Below are positions 9,332 to 19,612 of a stretch of 64,000 bases of DNA, in pieces. The notes under the pieces are model-generated. The model saw nothing but the letters and a program-made list of their open reading frames with translations. It did not search any database and had not been told where the DNA came from. This DNA comes from Candidatus Woesearchaeota archaeon (GTDB lineage Archaea; Nanobdellota; Nanobdellia; Woesearchaeales; GW2011-AR15), in the NCBI GenBank assembly GCA_016928835.1, contig JAFGJW010000005.1:1-64000 (forward strand), in the 5' to 3' direction. The position numbers were made by a program, and so were the translations under genes. Every line of letters begins with the position of its first letter. Within the stretch, counting starts at the first letter, position 1.

Positions 9332-10609
9332 TTAATGAATCCGGCGCACAATAATCCTGCCCTTGTCATCATGTTCTCCTACAAAGCTATTATAAAATTC
9401 TTCAAAAGAAACTGCACCTAATCCTTGTAGATAGTTCGTAAATCCTACTTGAAGCTCCAAATATCTTGATTCTAGTTTGGAGATTACTGCTGAAATTTTA
9501 CCTTTACGCTTCCCAAATCTTTTTATGGCTTCATTACTCTCTCTCTTAAAACATTCATACCTGATCCATCTCCTAAACTGGAATGCAGGAGGTGCTCCAT
9601 GAGCTTCGTGTTGCATTAGATTATACTTAATTGAGTCTTCCTGGTTCTCAAGTATATGGAGCTCTGTTCTCATGTCTTCAAGCATACGGCCTAAGTCATG
9701 TAGCATATGATATCTTGCCATCACAAGAGATCTGATAATCTCTCCCTTGACCCACAGATAATCTTCATAGACAAGGTTTCCGTCATGTGGGTCCTGTTTA
9801 GCCTGTTCAGATACCCATTTCTCATATAGGTCCAGACAAGCTCGAATGTCACTTGGTTTGATTTTTTGTATTTTCTTATAGTGTTTCGACTCCGAATCCC
9901 CCCCTTCTTGCATCCATCTATCCAAAAGACCATATATCCTTAATGCAGTTTCAGGTTCCATGTCTGATTCCTGACTATCTTGTGAAAGTGTGGGCCAGTA
10001 TGCATAGTATAACTCCGCAATATCTAATCTGGATAAGGCCGCTATCTCTATGTTGGGTCCGTACTTGGCCTTAGTAATATCCTGTTGTTTTCTTAATACT
10101 GCCTGCAAATGAGGGCCCAATATTCCGTTGGACGCAAAAAGACCTATCACAGATACTTGATTGTAGTTCTGTGCAGGGTTTGGACTCGTACCTACACCTG
10201 CTCTTTGGCGGACGTCTATTACAGTCTGGGTAAATCTACCTGTTATGTCTCCATAATATTCAGCGACCTTATTGGCAAAGACATGTGCGTCTCTATAATC
10301 AACACTTTCTTCAGGGTCTATTTTTGCTTTGCACTCAACTAGAATAAATTCAATAGTACTACTGGCATAATCATATGTCTCTACTACAACATCAATTTGA
10401 GTCTCTTCGGAGAGCCTCGCTCCTCTATCAATTAATATAGTTCTTCCGTCTTCTAAATATAATACGGTTTTCTTCTCGTCATTAAAATATCTAACTGTGG
10501 CGCTAGGATATAGTTTGTAATACTTCTGCTGAAAAAGCCTGTAGACAATCTCTTCCAAAATTGGTCCTGCGAACACAGCGCTTTGGTCTTCTTCTGAGTC
10601 CACTGTCAA
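9332..10609 (-). CDS. Hypothetical protein, candidate PD-(D/E)XK nuclease
   Basis: 'QIDVVVETYDYASSTIEFILVECKAKI' resembles a D...ExK motif pair. Confidence 0.5.
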   Translation of the reverse strand: MTVDSEEDQSAVFAGPILEEIVYRLFQQKYYKLYPSATVRYFNDEKKTVLYLEDGRTILIDRGARLSEETQIDVVVETYDYASSTIEFILVECKAKIDPEESVDYRDAHVFANKVAEYYGDITGRFTQTVIDVRQRAGVGTSPNPAQNYNQVSVIGLFASNGILGPHLQAVLRKQQDITKAKYGPNIEIAALSRLDIAELYYAYWPTLSQDSQESDMEPETALRIYGLLDRWMQEGGDSESKHYKKIQKIKPSDIRACLDLYEKWVSEQAKQDPHDGNLVYEDYLWVKGEIIRSLVMARYHMLHDLGRMLEDMRTELHILENQEDSIKYNLMQHEAHGAPPAFQFRRWIRYECFKRESNEAIKRFGKRKGKISAVISKLESRYLELQVGFTNYLQGLGAVSFEEFYNSFVGEHDDKGRIIVRRIH

Positions 10610-10713
10610 TCTTCAAATTCCTCCTTATTACACATTTGTTTAAACCGTGAAATACAAACTATATAAAAATCTAATCTAAAGATTTAAAAAAAATACAATA
10701 ATCTCATTGGTTA

Positions 10714-13197
10714 ATGTCATCAAAACTTGCCAAATATCTTACAAGCTCATTAAAAAAATATTCTCAGAGAAGACTTGTCAGCCTAAAGACAGATTTTATG
10801 ATGCATAGGTATTCATACCATGATATATTCACTTATGCAAGAAAATTTGTTACCTATCTGCAGAATAAAAATATAAAAAAAGGAGATAGGATTGTTATCT
10901 GCTCTTACAACTGCCCTCAATATATATATGCATTTATTGCATCTATCTTATATGGAGCAATTCTAGTCCCCCTTGATTATTCTCTGTCTTCAGATTTTAT
11001 TGAGAAGATAATCAAGGAAACAGATGCAAAGCTCATCATAACATCAATATATAAAATTATTGAGCCAGAGATTGAGATAATTAATGTTGAGGAGCTCGAT
11101 AGTGTCTTGAAAGGGTTAAGAAAAGAAGCAAAGATAAATAAATCCAGTGACAATGACCTACTGCAGATTTTATATACTTCTGGGACTACAAGTGACCCTA
11201 AAGGCGTCCTGCTGACACATGAGAATATATATTCAAACTTAACAGCGATACAACAAGTTATTAATATTAAAGAGAGCTATAAGTTTCTCTCAATAATCCC
11301 TTTAAGCCATTCATTTGAGCAGATCAGCGGTTTTTTTGCAGTGATGACTTCTGGAGCCCAGACAATACACATGCGCGCCAGAAAGCCTTCTCAGATTATC
11401 AAGCTGATGCAGAAAGAAAAAGTAAACACTCTTGTTACTGTACCTGCCTTTCTTGAGCTTTTAAAAAAGAAGATTGAGGAAAAGGCAAGAGAAACCAGAC
11501 GCTATGATAGACTGCAGCATTTACTGTCTGTATCTAAATATATGCCCCTGGCTGTTAGAAAGGCGTTGCTTAGAAGAGTAAGGCAGGCGATTGGCAAAAA
11601 TCTAAACTTAATAGTCTCAGGTGGCGCTCCACTGAATCCCGAAACAGAAATATTCTTTGAAAACATTGGTATGAAGGTTGTACAGGGATATGGACTCACA
11701 GAATGCTCACCTGTGGTGACTGTTAATCATGAGAACTATAAGCAGGTTAATTCAGCAGGTTTGGCCCTGCCAGGAGTCAAGATAAAGTTGGATAAACAAG
11801 GGGAAATCTTAGTTAAGGGAAAAAACATAACAAAAGGCTATTATAAGGATATACCAAAAACAAACAAATTATTTATCAATGGCTGGCTAAAAACAGGCGA
11901 TATAGGCTATTTTGATGATAGAGGTTTTCTTTTTATCAAGGGCAGAAAAAAGGATATAATCTTGAAATCTTCAGGCCTTAATGTTTATCCAGAAGATATT
12001 GAGCTGCTGCTTAATAAGCATCCTCTTGTTCAAGAGAGCTGCGTTATTGGCAGAGAATCAGATGGAGACATAAAAATATGCGCAGTTCTATTGCTCAAGT
12101 CTCATGTCAAGAATCCTGATAAAAGTGCACAAAATATAGTAAACCAGGTTAACAAGAGCTTAGAGCAGCATCAGAAGATACAGGAGCATTTCATCTGGAA
12201 AAAAAAGAATTTTCCAAAGACCCCAACACTAAAAATCCAGAAGAGATTTGTTGTTAATGAGGTAGAAGAATTTTTTAGGGGAAAGATACGGGCTGAAAAA
12301 CAGAAAGATGATTTGCATGTTCTTCTCTCAAAGTTGTCTGGCAGAGAAAGGATAAAGGAAAAAGACTATATCTTTAGGACACTGAGGCTTGATTCAATCC
12401 AGATAATTGAACTCTCATTGATGATAGAAGAGAAATTCCATATTGAGATAGACGAGCAGCAAATCAATAGTAAGACTAGGGTTATGGACCTAAGAAAATT
12501 GATTAAGAGCGCAAAAGCAAAAAAGCCAAGAGTTAGACTAAGTAAAAAATATTATTGGTCAATTGTTACGCCCTTTAGATTTATTCTTCAGGAATTAGTA
12601 TTTCTAGTTGTTAAAAAATACTGTAAGATTACAGTGGAAGGCTATGAGAATATCAAAGGGTTGGAAGGCCAGTTCCTAATAGTTGCAAACCATGAGAGCC
12701 ATATGGATGCCCCTGCAATCCTGAAACATCTTCCAGCAGCTATTAGATTTAAAACTGCGACAGCTGCTGCTGCTGACCATTTCTTCATTAATAAAAGAAT
12801 AATTGACCACAGGATACTACTCTCAAGAATAGTCAAACTGCTCTATGGTGCATATCCTTTTGACAGGAGACAAGACTTTAAGATAAGCCTAGAGTTTACT
12901 GGAGAATTGATTGATCATGGTTTGTCAGTGTTGCTTTTTCCAGAAGGGGGAAGGACCCCAACTGGCAAAATTGGGGCATTTAAAGCAGGTGTAGGGATTA
13001 TTGTGAAGGAATCTTGCTTGCCAGTAATACCTGTTAGAATCAACGGATTTTTTAACATATTCCCAAAAAAGAGTATCTGGCCAAAAAAAACAGGTAAAGT
13101 GGAGATCCTTTTTGGGAGCCCTGTTGAGTACAGGGCAAATGAGTCTGTGATTGACATCACAAAAGATCTAGAGAAGACAATAAGGAGCATGAGATGA
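10714..13197 (+). CDS. Fusion protein: AMP-dependent acyl ligase, acyl carrier protein domain, PlsC-type acyltransferase
   Basis: 'LYTSGTTSDPKGVLLTH', 'GYGLTECSPVV', 'KTGDIGYFDDRGFLFIKGRKKDII'; ACP site 'LDSIQIIELSLMIEEKFHIEI'; PlsC 'NHESHMDAP' and 'FPEGGRTPTGKIGAFKAGVG'. Confidence 0.9.
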   Translation: MSSKLAKYLTSSLKKYSQRRLVSLKTDFMMHRYSYHDIFTYARKFVTYLQNKNIKKGDRIVICSYNCPQYIYAFIASILYGAILVPLDYSLSSDFIEKIIKETDAKLIITSIYKIIEPEIEIINVEELDSVLKGLRKEAKINKSSDNDLLQILYTSGTTSDPKGVLLTHENIYSNLTAIQQVINIKESYKFLSIIPLSHSFEQISGFFAVMTSGAQTIHMRARKPSQIIKLMQKEKVNTLVTVPAFLELLKKKIEEKARETRRYDRLQHLLSVSKYMPLAVRKALLRRVRQAIGKNLNLIVSGGAPLNPETEIFFENIGMKVVQGYGLTECSPVVTVNHENYKQVNSAGLALPGVKIKLDKQGEILVKGKNITKGYYKDIPKTNKLFINGWLKTGDIGYFDDRGFLFIKGRKKDIILKSSGLNVYPEDIELLLNKHPLVQESCVIGRESDGDIKICAVLLLKSHVKNPDKSAQNIVNQVNKSLEQHQKIQEHFIWKKKNFPKTPTLKIQKRFVVNEVEEFFRGKIRAEKQKDDLHVLLSKLSGRERIKEKDYIFRTLRLDSIQIIELSLMIEEKFHIEIDEQQINSKTRVMDLRKLIKSAKAKKPRVRLSKKYYWSIVTPFRFILQELVFLVVKKYCKITVEGYENIKGLEGQFLIVANHESHMDAPAILKHLPAAIRFKTATAAAADHFFINKRIIDHRILLSRIVKLLYGAYPFDRRQDFKISLEFTGELIDHGLSVLLFPEGGRTPTGKIGAFKAGVGIIVKESCLPVIPVRINGFFNIFPKKSIWPKKTGKVEILFGSPVEYRANESVIDITKDLEKTIRSMR

Positions 13198-13535
13198 AAA
13201 TCAGGACAGGAATTGATATAGTTGAATTCGATAGGTTCAAAGAAAGGGTTAACAATCCAGATTTTCTTAAAAAGATATTTACAGACAATGAACTGCATAA
13301 TAAACAAGTTGAGTCATTGGCAGGAACATTTGCATTAAAAGAGGCATTCTTCAAGGCAACACAGATTAAAATAAAAAACTGGAAGGATATAGAAATAAAA
13401 AAATCTAGAATGGGAAAACCAATAATTGATTTCCTTAACTTAAATTTAGAAAAAAATATTCATTCAGTAGATTGCAGTGTCTCCCATGAGAATAAGATGG
13501 TGGTTGCGATTGTTGTACTATTATTAAAATCATAA
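13194..13535 (+). CDS. acpS: Holo-ACP synthase (4'-phosphopantetheinyl transferase, AcpS type)
   Basis: 'GIDIVEFDRF', 'LAGTFALKEAFFKA', 'VSHENKMVVAIVV'; 4-nt overlap with the fusion gene. Confidence 0.85.
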   Translation: MKIRTGIDIVEFDRFKERVNNPDFLKKIFTDNELHNKQVESLAGTFALKEAFFKATQIKIKNWKDIEIKKSRMGKPIIDFLNLNLEKNIHSVDCSVSHENKMVVAIVVLLLKS

Positions 13536-14471
13536 CCAGTCTGAATTCTTGAAATAGATATAGAGAGTGACAGTAATAGTGAGCATAATACCGAGAGTAA
13601 TCCAAAAGCCGTGTTCATGCTGCGCAAGCGGTATAGACTTGAAATTCATCCCATAAATGCCTGATATCATTGTTGGGATAGCCACAATCAATGCTATTGT
13701 AGTGAGCTTTTTTATAAACTCATTAAGTCTGTTCGCTGAAATGACTGACTGCAGGTTAAAGAGATTTGATATGGCCTCTCTCTGAATCTTTTCAGTATCA
13801 AGTATCTGGAGCGCGTCATAATAAAGCTCCTCAAAATAACGTTTATCTCTAGGGCTGATCTGCTTAAAGTAGCCTTTTCTTAATGCATTCAAGACTTCAA
13901 GATTGGCAATTAGCGCATGATTGAAAAAACTTAGGGTAACGCTCTGCTCATAGATATTCTCAAAATCCCTCTTGGTAAGTGTTTTCTTGGTGACTTCTTC
14001 ATAAACATCAATATTAGCTGCAATCTTGTCAATTTTTGCGAGATAGTCGTCATTGATCTTATCTAATATATAGAACACAAAATAAGCCAGCCTCTTTTTG
14101 AAAAGGAACTTGGCTTTGTTCTTTTCCATGAGGAGGCTGATATTTGAGAGAATCTGGTAAGGCTCTTTTTCAACAGAAATAAGTTTATCCTGGAATAAAT
14201 ACAGGTAGATTGGGTATGTTTTAACTTCCTGGTTCTCAATATAAGGCGCCCTGTATATTATCTCCAAATATTTTCCGCTTGATATCTTTGGCCTTTCATC
14301 TTCTTCCAATGGTTCTTCAAGTTCCTCTATCGGAATCCCAATATTTTCACTGACAGCTTCAATGGTTTCTTTATTAGGGCTTATCACCCTTATCCAGGAC
14401 AGCTCTCTATTTAGCTCCTTTAGTTCACCCTGTACAATATTATTTTCTTTAAATGAAAATACCTCTATCAT
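13530..14471 (-). CDS. CorA-family Mg2+/divalent cation transporter
   Basis: C-terminal 'PTMISGIYGMNFKSIP' GMN motif and two TMs. Confidence 0.92.
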   Translation of the reverse strand: MIEVFSFKENNIVQGELKELNRELSWIRVISPNKETIEAVSENIGIPIEELEEPLEEDERPKISSGKYLEIIYRAPYIENQEVKTYPIYLYLFQDKLISVEKEPYQILSNISLLMEKNKAKFLFKKRLAYFVFYILDKINDDYLAKIDKIAANIDVYEEVTKKTLTKRDFENIYEQSVTLSFFNHALIANLEVLNALRKGYFKQISPRDKRYFEELYYDALQILDTEKIQREAISNLFNLQSVISANRLNEFIKKLTTIALIVAIPTMISGIYGMNFKSIPLAQHEHGFWITLGIMLTITVTLYIYFKNSDWL

Positions 14472-14512
14472 GCTTTTGTTAAATTAAAAGAACTATAAAA
14501 AAGTTATTGTAA

Positions 14513-15019
14513 CTATTTTGTCACTTGGGCAAGCAACACTACAATAATAATGGTTAGTACAACATTAAGGATTAGTGAAAGTACAAGTCTCCTGTTCTGC
14601 ATATAAATCTGGTTTGTCGCTTTTAATATGTCTGCTTTTGTAATGTACCCAACCATCTTTCCCTTCTTCACAACCGGCAGCTTGCCAATGTGATGCTTAT
14701 CCATTATGCTGCTGGCCTTGCCAATTGAAATATTTGGAGCTATTGTCATAAGGTTTTTGCTCATAATCTCTTTGATAATAACCTTGCATGGGTCTTTGCC
14801 CTTGGCAATTACAAGCCTCATTATATCTCCTTCTGTAACTATTCCTGCAGGATATCCATTATTCTGCAATATCAGCAGCCCGCCAATTGAATGCTTGGTC
14901 ATAGTTTTAATGGCTTTGTCAACTGTATCATTCTCATTCAGTTTCTTTATGGTTGTTATCATTATCTTTGATACAGGTATGTCTGTCAGTATCCTCCAGC
15001 TGTTGAATATTCTTTTCAT
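14513..15019 (-). CDS. CBS-domain protein with C-terminal TM
   Basis: Two CBS units with 'GGLLILQNNGYPAGIVTEGDI' and 'GKLPVVKKGKMVGYITKADIL'. Confidence 0.85.
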   Translation of the reverse strand: MKRIFNSWRILTDIPVSKIMITTIKKLNENDTVDKAIKTMTKHSIGGLLILQNNGYPAGIVTEGDIMRLVIAKGKDPCKVIIKEIMSKNLMTIAPNISIGKASSIMDKHHIGKLPVVKKGKMVGYITKADILKATNQIYMQNRRLVLSLILNVVLTIIIVVLLAQVTK

Positions 15020-15034
15020 CTTTCTCTCCTCCGG

Positions 15035-15604
15035 TTATGTTAAAATTAAAATTAGTCCATAGAGCAGTGTCATGATCTGCATTGTAATGGCTATATTAAA
15101 CAATGCATCCCCGAAAGAATGCATTATGTTCTCAACCAATCCGGGGTTGAGTGTCGAAAAAGTTGGATAGCCTAGGAAAGCCCTTATAGTGAAACTCACA
15201 ATAAAAGCTCCCTGGAAGCTGAAATTGAGATTATGGAATAGTGCAGCAAGTACACCGCAGAGCCCCATGAAAAGCGCATTGACTATAGTTGTAAGCTTCA
15301 TCAGAGATATCATAATGTAGCCTGCGATTCCGACAATAACACCAAAAGCCAGGCCGACTTGCCACCCGTAAAGATAACCAAACAATATGGCTGATGCGCT
15401 TATTGTCTCAACCGAGATATGCGGTACCATCCTTGTAACCCGCAAGGAGTATACTCCAAGTATGGCCAGCATTAGCATAAGGACAATCTGCACAATATAG
15501 CTATGGAAAACTGCTAATAAAAGCAAGCCTAGAAGTATGAATCTCAAGTTTTTGGTAAGAAAGGTTTTGAGATCTACTTTTTTTGTCATTATCCAATACT
15601 TCAA
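15035..15604 (-). CDS. Multi-TM membrane protein, hypothetical
   Basis: Highly hydrophobic ORF upstream of the CBS gene on the same strand. Confidence 0.6.
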   Translation of the reverse strand: MKYWIMTKKVDLKTFLTKNLRFILLGLLLLAVFHSYIVQIVLMLMLAILGVYSLRVTRMVPHISVETISASAILFGYLYGWQVGLAFGVIVGIAGYIMISLMKLTTIVNALFMGLCGVLAALFHNLNFSFQGAFIVSFTIRAFLGYPTFSTLNPGLVENIMHSFGDALFNIAITMQIMTLLYGLILILT

Positions 15605-15695
15605 TGAATAAAACGCAATTTAAAAGATTTTCTGTTAATAGGAAAAGAAAAGTAAATAATAAGATATATTAATCTGGTTTAAATCTTATAAGTAT

Positions 15696-16157
15696 ATGAA
15701 AAAAACAGAATTAGTGAAATTGATAATATCTATTTTAATTTGCCAGCTGGCAGGCATAATTGGTTCAATATTTACTACTTCTTCAGTCAAGCAATGGTAT
15801 CCTCTGCTGACTAAACCCTGGTTTAATCCTCCTAGCTGGGTATTTGCTCCAGTGTGGACTTTATTGTTCTTGCTTATGGGAATCTCTTTGTATCTTATTT
15901 GGAAGAAAAAGGCAGACAAGGCTTTGATAATATTCGGGATTCAGTTACTTCTGAATTTACTTTGGTCAATCCTGTTTTTTGGTTTTAGGTCGCCATTTTT
16001 TGCATTTGTTGAGATAATGGTCTTGTGGTGTGCAATTCTGCTTACAATATTCTCTTTCTACAGAATAAACAAAATAGCAGCTTATTTGCTCATACCATAT
16101 ATCCTTTGGGTTAGTTTTGCTTCAGTATTGAATTTGTATATTGTAATTCTAAACTGA
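15696..16157 (+). CDS. TspO/MBR family protein
   Basis: 'WYPLLTKPWFNPPSWVFAPVWTLLFLLMGISLYLIW', 'LNLLWSILFFGFRSP'. Confidence 0.92.
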   Translation: MKKTELVKLIISILICQLAGIIGSIFTTSSVKQWYPLLTKPWFNPPSWVFAPVWTLLFLLMGISLYLIWKKKADKALIIFGIQLLLNLLWSILFFGFRSPFFAFVEIMVLWCAILLTIFSFYRINKIAAYLLIPYILWVSFASVLNLYIVILN

Positions 16158-16161
16158 AAAC

Positions 16162-17022
16162 TTATTTCTTCTTTTTGAAAACTGTTGCCACAATCATCAT
16201 TACTATGGCAACAACAATAATAATGGCTGCATAGTATGCCATAATGTCAAGGATAGTGAATATTATTTGCATCAAGAATGCTTTTAATATGTCTATATCC
16301 ACAGGAATATTATCAGGCAGATACCTTTTTATTAAGTAACTGCTTGTCAGCATGCTCAGGCTTACGATAAACAGCTCTGTGTCGACCCATTTAGCAATAG
16401 AGCTTATTGATTTTCTGTTTAGGATAATGATAAGCATTAAGAAGAAAAAAGAGAGTGCAACTGCAGCAATAAGTGCAATCCTGAAAATTCTCACACCTTC
16501 TCTCACAGGACTGAGCATCTTTTCTATGCCAAGTGCTTCTCCAAGGTTAACAGAGGAAATCTGTGCAATGTCAATATCCTGCTGTTCCAGGACTATCTCA
16601 TTAAATTCCTCTGCGCTTAGGTCTGCTGGCCTGCACACAATATCATCTTCTGCAAACGGCATTTGATTGGGCTTGCATGTGTCCAACTCCATTATCCTCT
16701 TTTCAAAAAAAGTAAGAATCGTGTCATTAAATTCAATTGTTAAGTCTAGAACTTCTTCTTCTGCTCTTACATAGGCAAGTGATCTTCTTATAAGCTTGTT
16801 TAGAGTTGCTTTGATGCCTGTCTCTGCAAATATCGGCTCAGGTATATAACCTTGTAAAGCAATCCTCTCCTCAATATAATCATATACATCATTCTCCTCA
16901 AGCGCTGTCTCATATATGTCTGGATAGAGAAGTACCTGAGCGCTGAAACCAGCAATGGCCACGCAAAGAGTCAGACCAAACAAAGAAGATATTAGAATAA
17001 GTGTCAACTTTTTTAGGACCAT
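16162..17022 (-). CDS. Membrane protein, hypothetical
   Basis: N-terminal TM, central soluble region, C-terminal TMs. Confidence 0.6.
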   Translation of the reverse strand: MVLKKLTLILISSLFGLTLCVAIAGFSAQVLLYPDIYETALEENDVYDYIEERIALQGYIPEPIFAETGIKATLNKLIRRSLAYVRAEEEVLDLTIEFNDTILTFFEKRIMELDTCKPNQMPFAEDDIVCRPADLSAEEFNEIVLEQQDIDIAQISSVNLGEALGIEKMLSPVREGVRIFRIALIAAVALSFFFLMLIIILNRKSISSIAKWVDTELFIVSLSMLTSSYLIKRYLPDNIPVDIDILKAFLMQIIFTILDIMAYYAAIIIVVAIVMMIVATVFKKKK

Positions 17023-17101
17023 TTTTTATATTTAGTTTTTTGGTTTTAAATATTTTATTAAAATAAATTATTTATATCACCAGTATTTTATCTAGTAAAT
17101 A

Positions 17102-18193
17102 ATGGAATCCAAAAAAGAGATTTTAGTTGCTATATTGCTTACTATTTTTTTAATTGGCTGCAGCAAGGATACTGCAGAAACAGCAGATACAGCAGCAAAG
17201 GATTGCTCTGACCAGTGCACAGAAGATTCTTGTGCAGGCAATGAATATGTTGCCTGTGTTGAAGCAGATAGCAGCTGCAGAGAAGAACTAAACAAGGGAC
17301 TTACTGTCGGCAAATGCGGTGTAGAATGTTTGAACAATTCAGACTGCGGCGAGGCAGAAGAATGTATCTCCAATACTTGCGAATGCAATATTGTTGAGAA
17401 GCCTATCCCCTATAACCTTTCAGATGAGACAAGCACTATTGACTTGTATTTTGAGGACGGGTCTCCTCCTGGATTTATTTTTGATGAGGGAAGATTTGTT
17501 TTTAGCATTGTTGTTTCTGCTGCCAATATTGGCCAGGGCACTATAAGCGAGAGCTATGTTGAGATTGATGCAGACCCAGATGATTTTGACGCAGATGATT
17601 TCAGGCAGTATATAAAATATCCTTTAAACCCTGGCTCAATCGGACAGGTGAAGTTTGATGAGCTTAGATATATGATAGATGAGCACGGGCCTTCATTCCT
17701 CAAGATAAAGGCTGATTACTGCTACCGCTACAGCACAATCGCAGCAGCAAAAATCTGCATTGATAAAAGTGGGTGCGGAGAATGCGAGATTGATGGCGAA
17801 AAAGAAGTTTTTAATTCAGGCTCTCCAATTCATATCCGATCTGTAAATGAGAAAGAGATTGGCGAAGATGAAATTGAATTAGTTCTGGTAGTTGAAAATT
17901 TGAACAACGGACTTGTGTTTGAGAAAGGTGAAAGGTGTAATTACGAAAAGGTAAATAATACAGACTTGAATAGAGTGTGGCTTGATATACGCACAAATAT
18001 GAGTGGCTTAGAGATTGAATGTTCTGATTTGACGATTCCAGGATTTATTACATTAGAAAATGGCTCTGCTGCGCTTGCCTGTACACTGGATACAAGCGAG
18101 TTGGCAGTTCTGGACCATTGGTTTACCTTTGTCCTTGACTACAATTATATGGAATCTGTGGAAAAAACAATAGAAGTGAGGACAGACAGATAA
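17102..18193 (+). CDS. Cys-rich secreted lipoprotein, hypothetical
   Basis: 'MESKKEILVAILLTIFLIGCSKD' lipobox-like signal; Cys-rich N-terminal region. Confidence 0.65.
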   Translation: MESKKEILVAILLTIFLIGCSKDTAETADTAAKDCSDQCTEDSCAGNEYVACVEADSSCREELNKGLTVGKCGVECLNNSDCGEAEECISNTCECNIVEKPIPYNLSDETSTIDLYFEDGSPPGFIFDEGRFVFSIVVSAANIGQGTISESYVEIDADPDDFDADDFRQYIKYPLNPGSIGQVKFDELRYMIDEHGPSFLKIKADYCYRYSTIAAAKICIDKSGCGECEIDGEKEVFNSGSPIHIRSVNEKEIGEDEIELVLVVENLNNGLVFEKGERCNYEKVNNTDLNRVWLDIRTNMSGLEIECSDLTIPGFITLENGSAALACTLDTSELAVLDHWFTFVLDYNYMESVEKTIEVRTDR

Positions 18194-18195
18194 TA

Positions 18196-18348
18196 TCAGC
18201 TTGTAAATTTTCCTCTGCTGAATCCCAGCACTTTCTTGCATTTAGGGCATGAATACATTGTTTCCTGCTTGAAAAAACCTCTGCCTTCTGTTTCTTTTTC
18301 CAGCTTCTTTAAAGTCAGTTCTGCACTGCAATACGGACACATTGCCAT
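18196..18348 (-). CDS. Small zinc-ribbon protein (50 aa), below the ORF-track cutoff
   Basis: My translation: MAMCPYCSAELTLKKLEKETEGRGFFKQETMYSCPKCKKVLGFSRGKFTS*; two CPxC pairs. Confidence 0.7.
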   Translation of the reverse strand: MAMCPYCSAELTLKKLEKETEGRGFFKQETMYSCPKCKKVLGFSRGKFTS

Positions 18349-18552
18349 ATTACCTAGGTAATTATGTTGCTTATAAATATTATCCTGTGATTATCTATAC
18401 CTCACCTATGTAACAAGATGATATTGGCAGTAAACATATTCCCAACAGTAAGCATAGTTATTAATGCTCTGTTATTATTAGACCTGCCAAGAACCAAAAT
18501 CTATAACAGAATTTATTGATATGGCACAGATAATATTATAAGGAGGATTACT

Positions 18553-18960
18553 TTGCTAGGTCAAATGAAAACTGCCAAACTGAAGCAATACACTATCTCA
18601 TTCATCTTTCTTCTTGCTGTTGACTTTGTCTGGCTGGCTGTGCTCATGAAAGATTTTTATGATATGCAGTTCTCTGTGTTTGAGAGGACACTGGTGGTAT
18701 GGTCCGCTGCCCTTGCCTGGATACTTATTCCCCTTGGAATAGTCCTGTTTGTACTGCCTCTGTCCAAAAAAATATCTGATGCTGCAAAGAACGGCGCATT
18801 CTACGGTTTAATCCTGTATGGAGTCTATGATCTGACAAATTACGCGACGCTGGCAAAATGGCCCATGGGTCTCGTAATTGTAGATACCTTGTGGGGCACT
18901 TTTCTCTGTTTGCTGACTTCTGTTATGGTGTTTGGTCTGTCAAAAAAATGGAACCTCTGA
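18553..18960 (+). CDS. DUF2177-like membrane protein
   Basis: 'DFVWLAVLMKDFY', 'AFYGLILYGVYDLTNYATLAKWP', 'DTLWG'. Confidence 0.85.
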   Translation: MLGQMKTAKLKQYTISFIFLLAVDFVWLAVLMKDFYDMQFSVFERTLVVWSAALAWILIPLGIVLFVLPLSKKISDAAKNGAFYGLILYGVYDLTNYATLAKWPMGLVIVDTLWGTFLCLLTSVMVFGLSKKWNL

Positions 18961-19205
18961 AAATAATCCTGCTGATCGTGATCTTTCTTTATACCAGGCC
19001 TCTCTGGATTTTTCGCTATAAGTTCAGGAGCATTGTCTACAATGATAAGAGCTGGAAGATAAATTTCAGGCCGGTTTTCTGGCAGGAGATAAAGGCATTG
19101 TTGTCTAACAAGTACTTTAAGAAAAAAGAGATGAAGATAGCAAACGGATACAGGGTTTATCTGATTGGATTCCTGTTGCTGTGGTTCCTGTACAGCAATC
19201 TATGA
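18948..19205 (+). CDS. Small membrane-associated hypothetical protein
   Basis: Likely ATG at 18948, overlapping the upstream gene end; MEPLKIILLIVIFLYTRPLW... Confidence 0.5.
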   Translation: MEPLKIILLIVIFLYTRPLWIFRYKFRSIVYNDKSWKINFRPVFWQEIKALLSNKYFKKKEMKIANGYRVYLIGFLLLWFLYSNL

Positions 19206-19210
19206 TAGTG

Positions 19211-19609
19211 TCAGCTAAACCTCAGCAATATCCTGTACACTACAAAATAGATTAAAAGAATGCTGCATATAAGATAGCTCATAAATAAATGATACGGCAT
19301 TGTTATTGGCTTAATTCCATCTATGATCATTATTATGAATGCTGCTGTTACTAATGCTAAAAACGTCATCCTGTTTGCTTTTGCAGCAACAAAATGCATT
19401 CTCTCATCTACTAATTTTTTCTTGCTTATGAATGCCCTTACTGTAGCTATTATTAATCCAACAAAACCAATATAAATAAGCCAGTTGCCAACTGAGCCGA
19501 AACTTGAATAGTCATCTCTTCCGAGCTTGAAGTAATTCAAGAGCATGCCAAGTATCATCCAGGCTATTGAGATAAAATACATATAAGTTGCTTTTTTCTT
19601 TTTTTCCAT
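19211..19609 (-). CDS. DUF2178-like four-TM protein
   Basis: Four hydrophobic helices; next to an XRE regulator on the same strand. Confidence 0.55.
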   Translation of the reverse strand: MEKKKKATYMYFISIAWMILGMLLNYFKLGRDDYSSFGSVGNWLIYIGFVGLIIATVRAFISKKKLVDERMHFVAAKANRMTFLALVTAAFIIMIIDGIKPITMPYHLFMSYLICSILLIYFVVYRILLRFS

Positions 19610-19612
19610 TTT

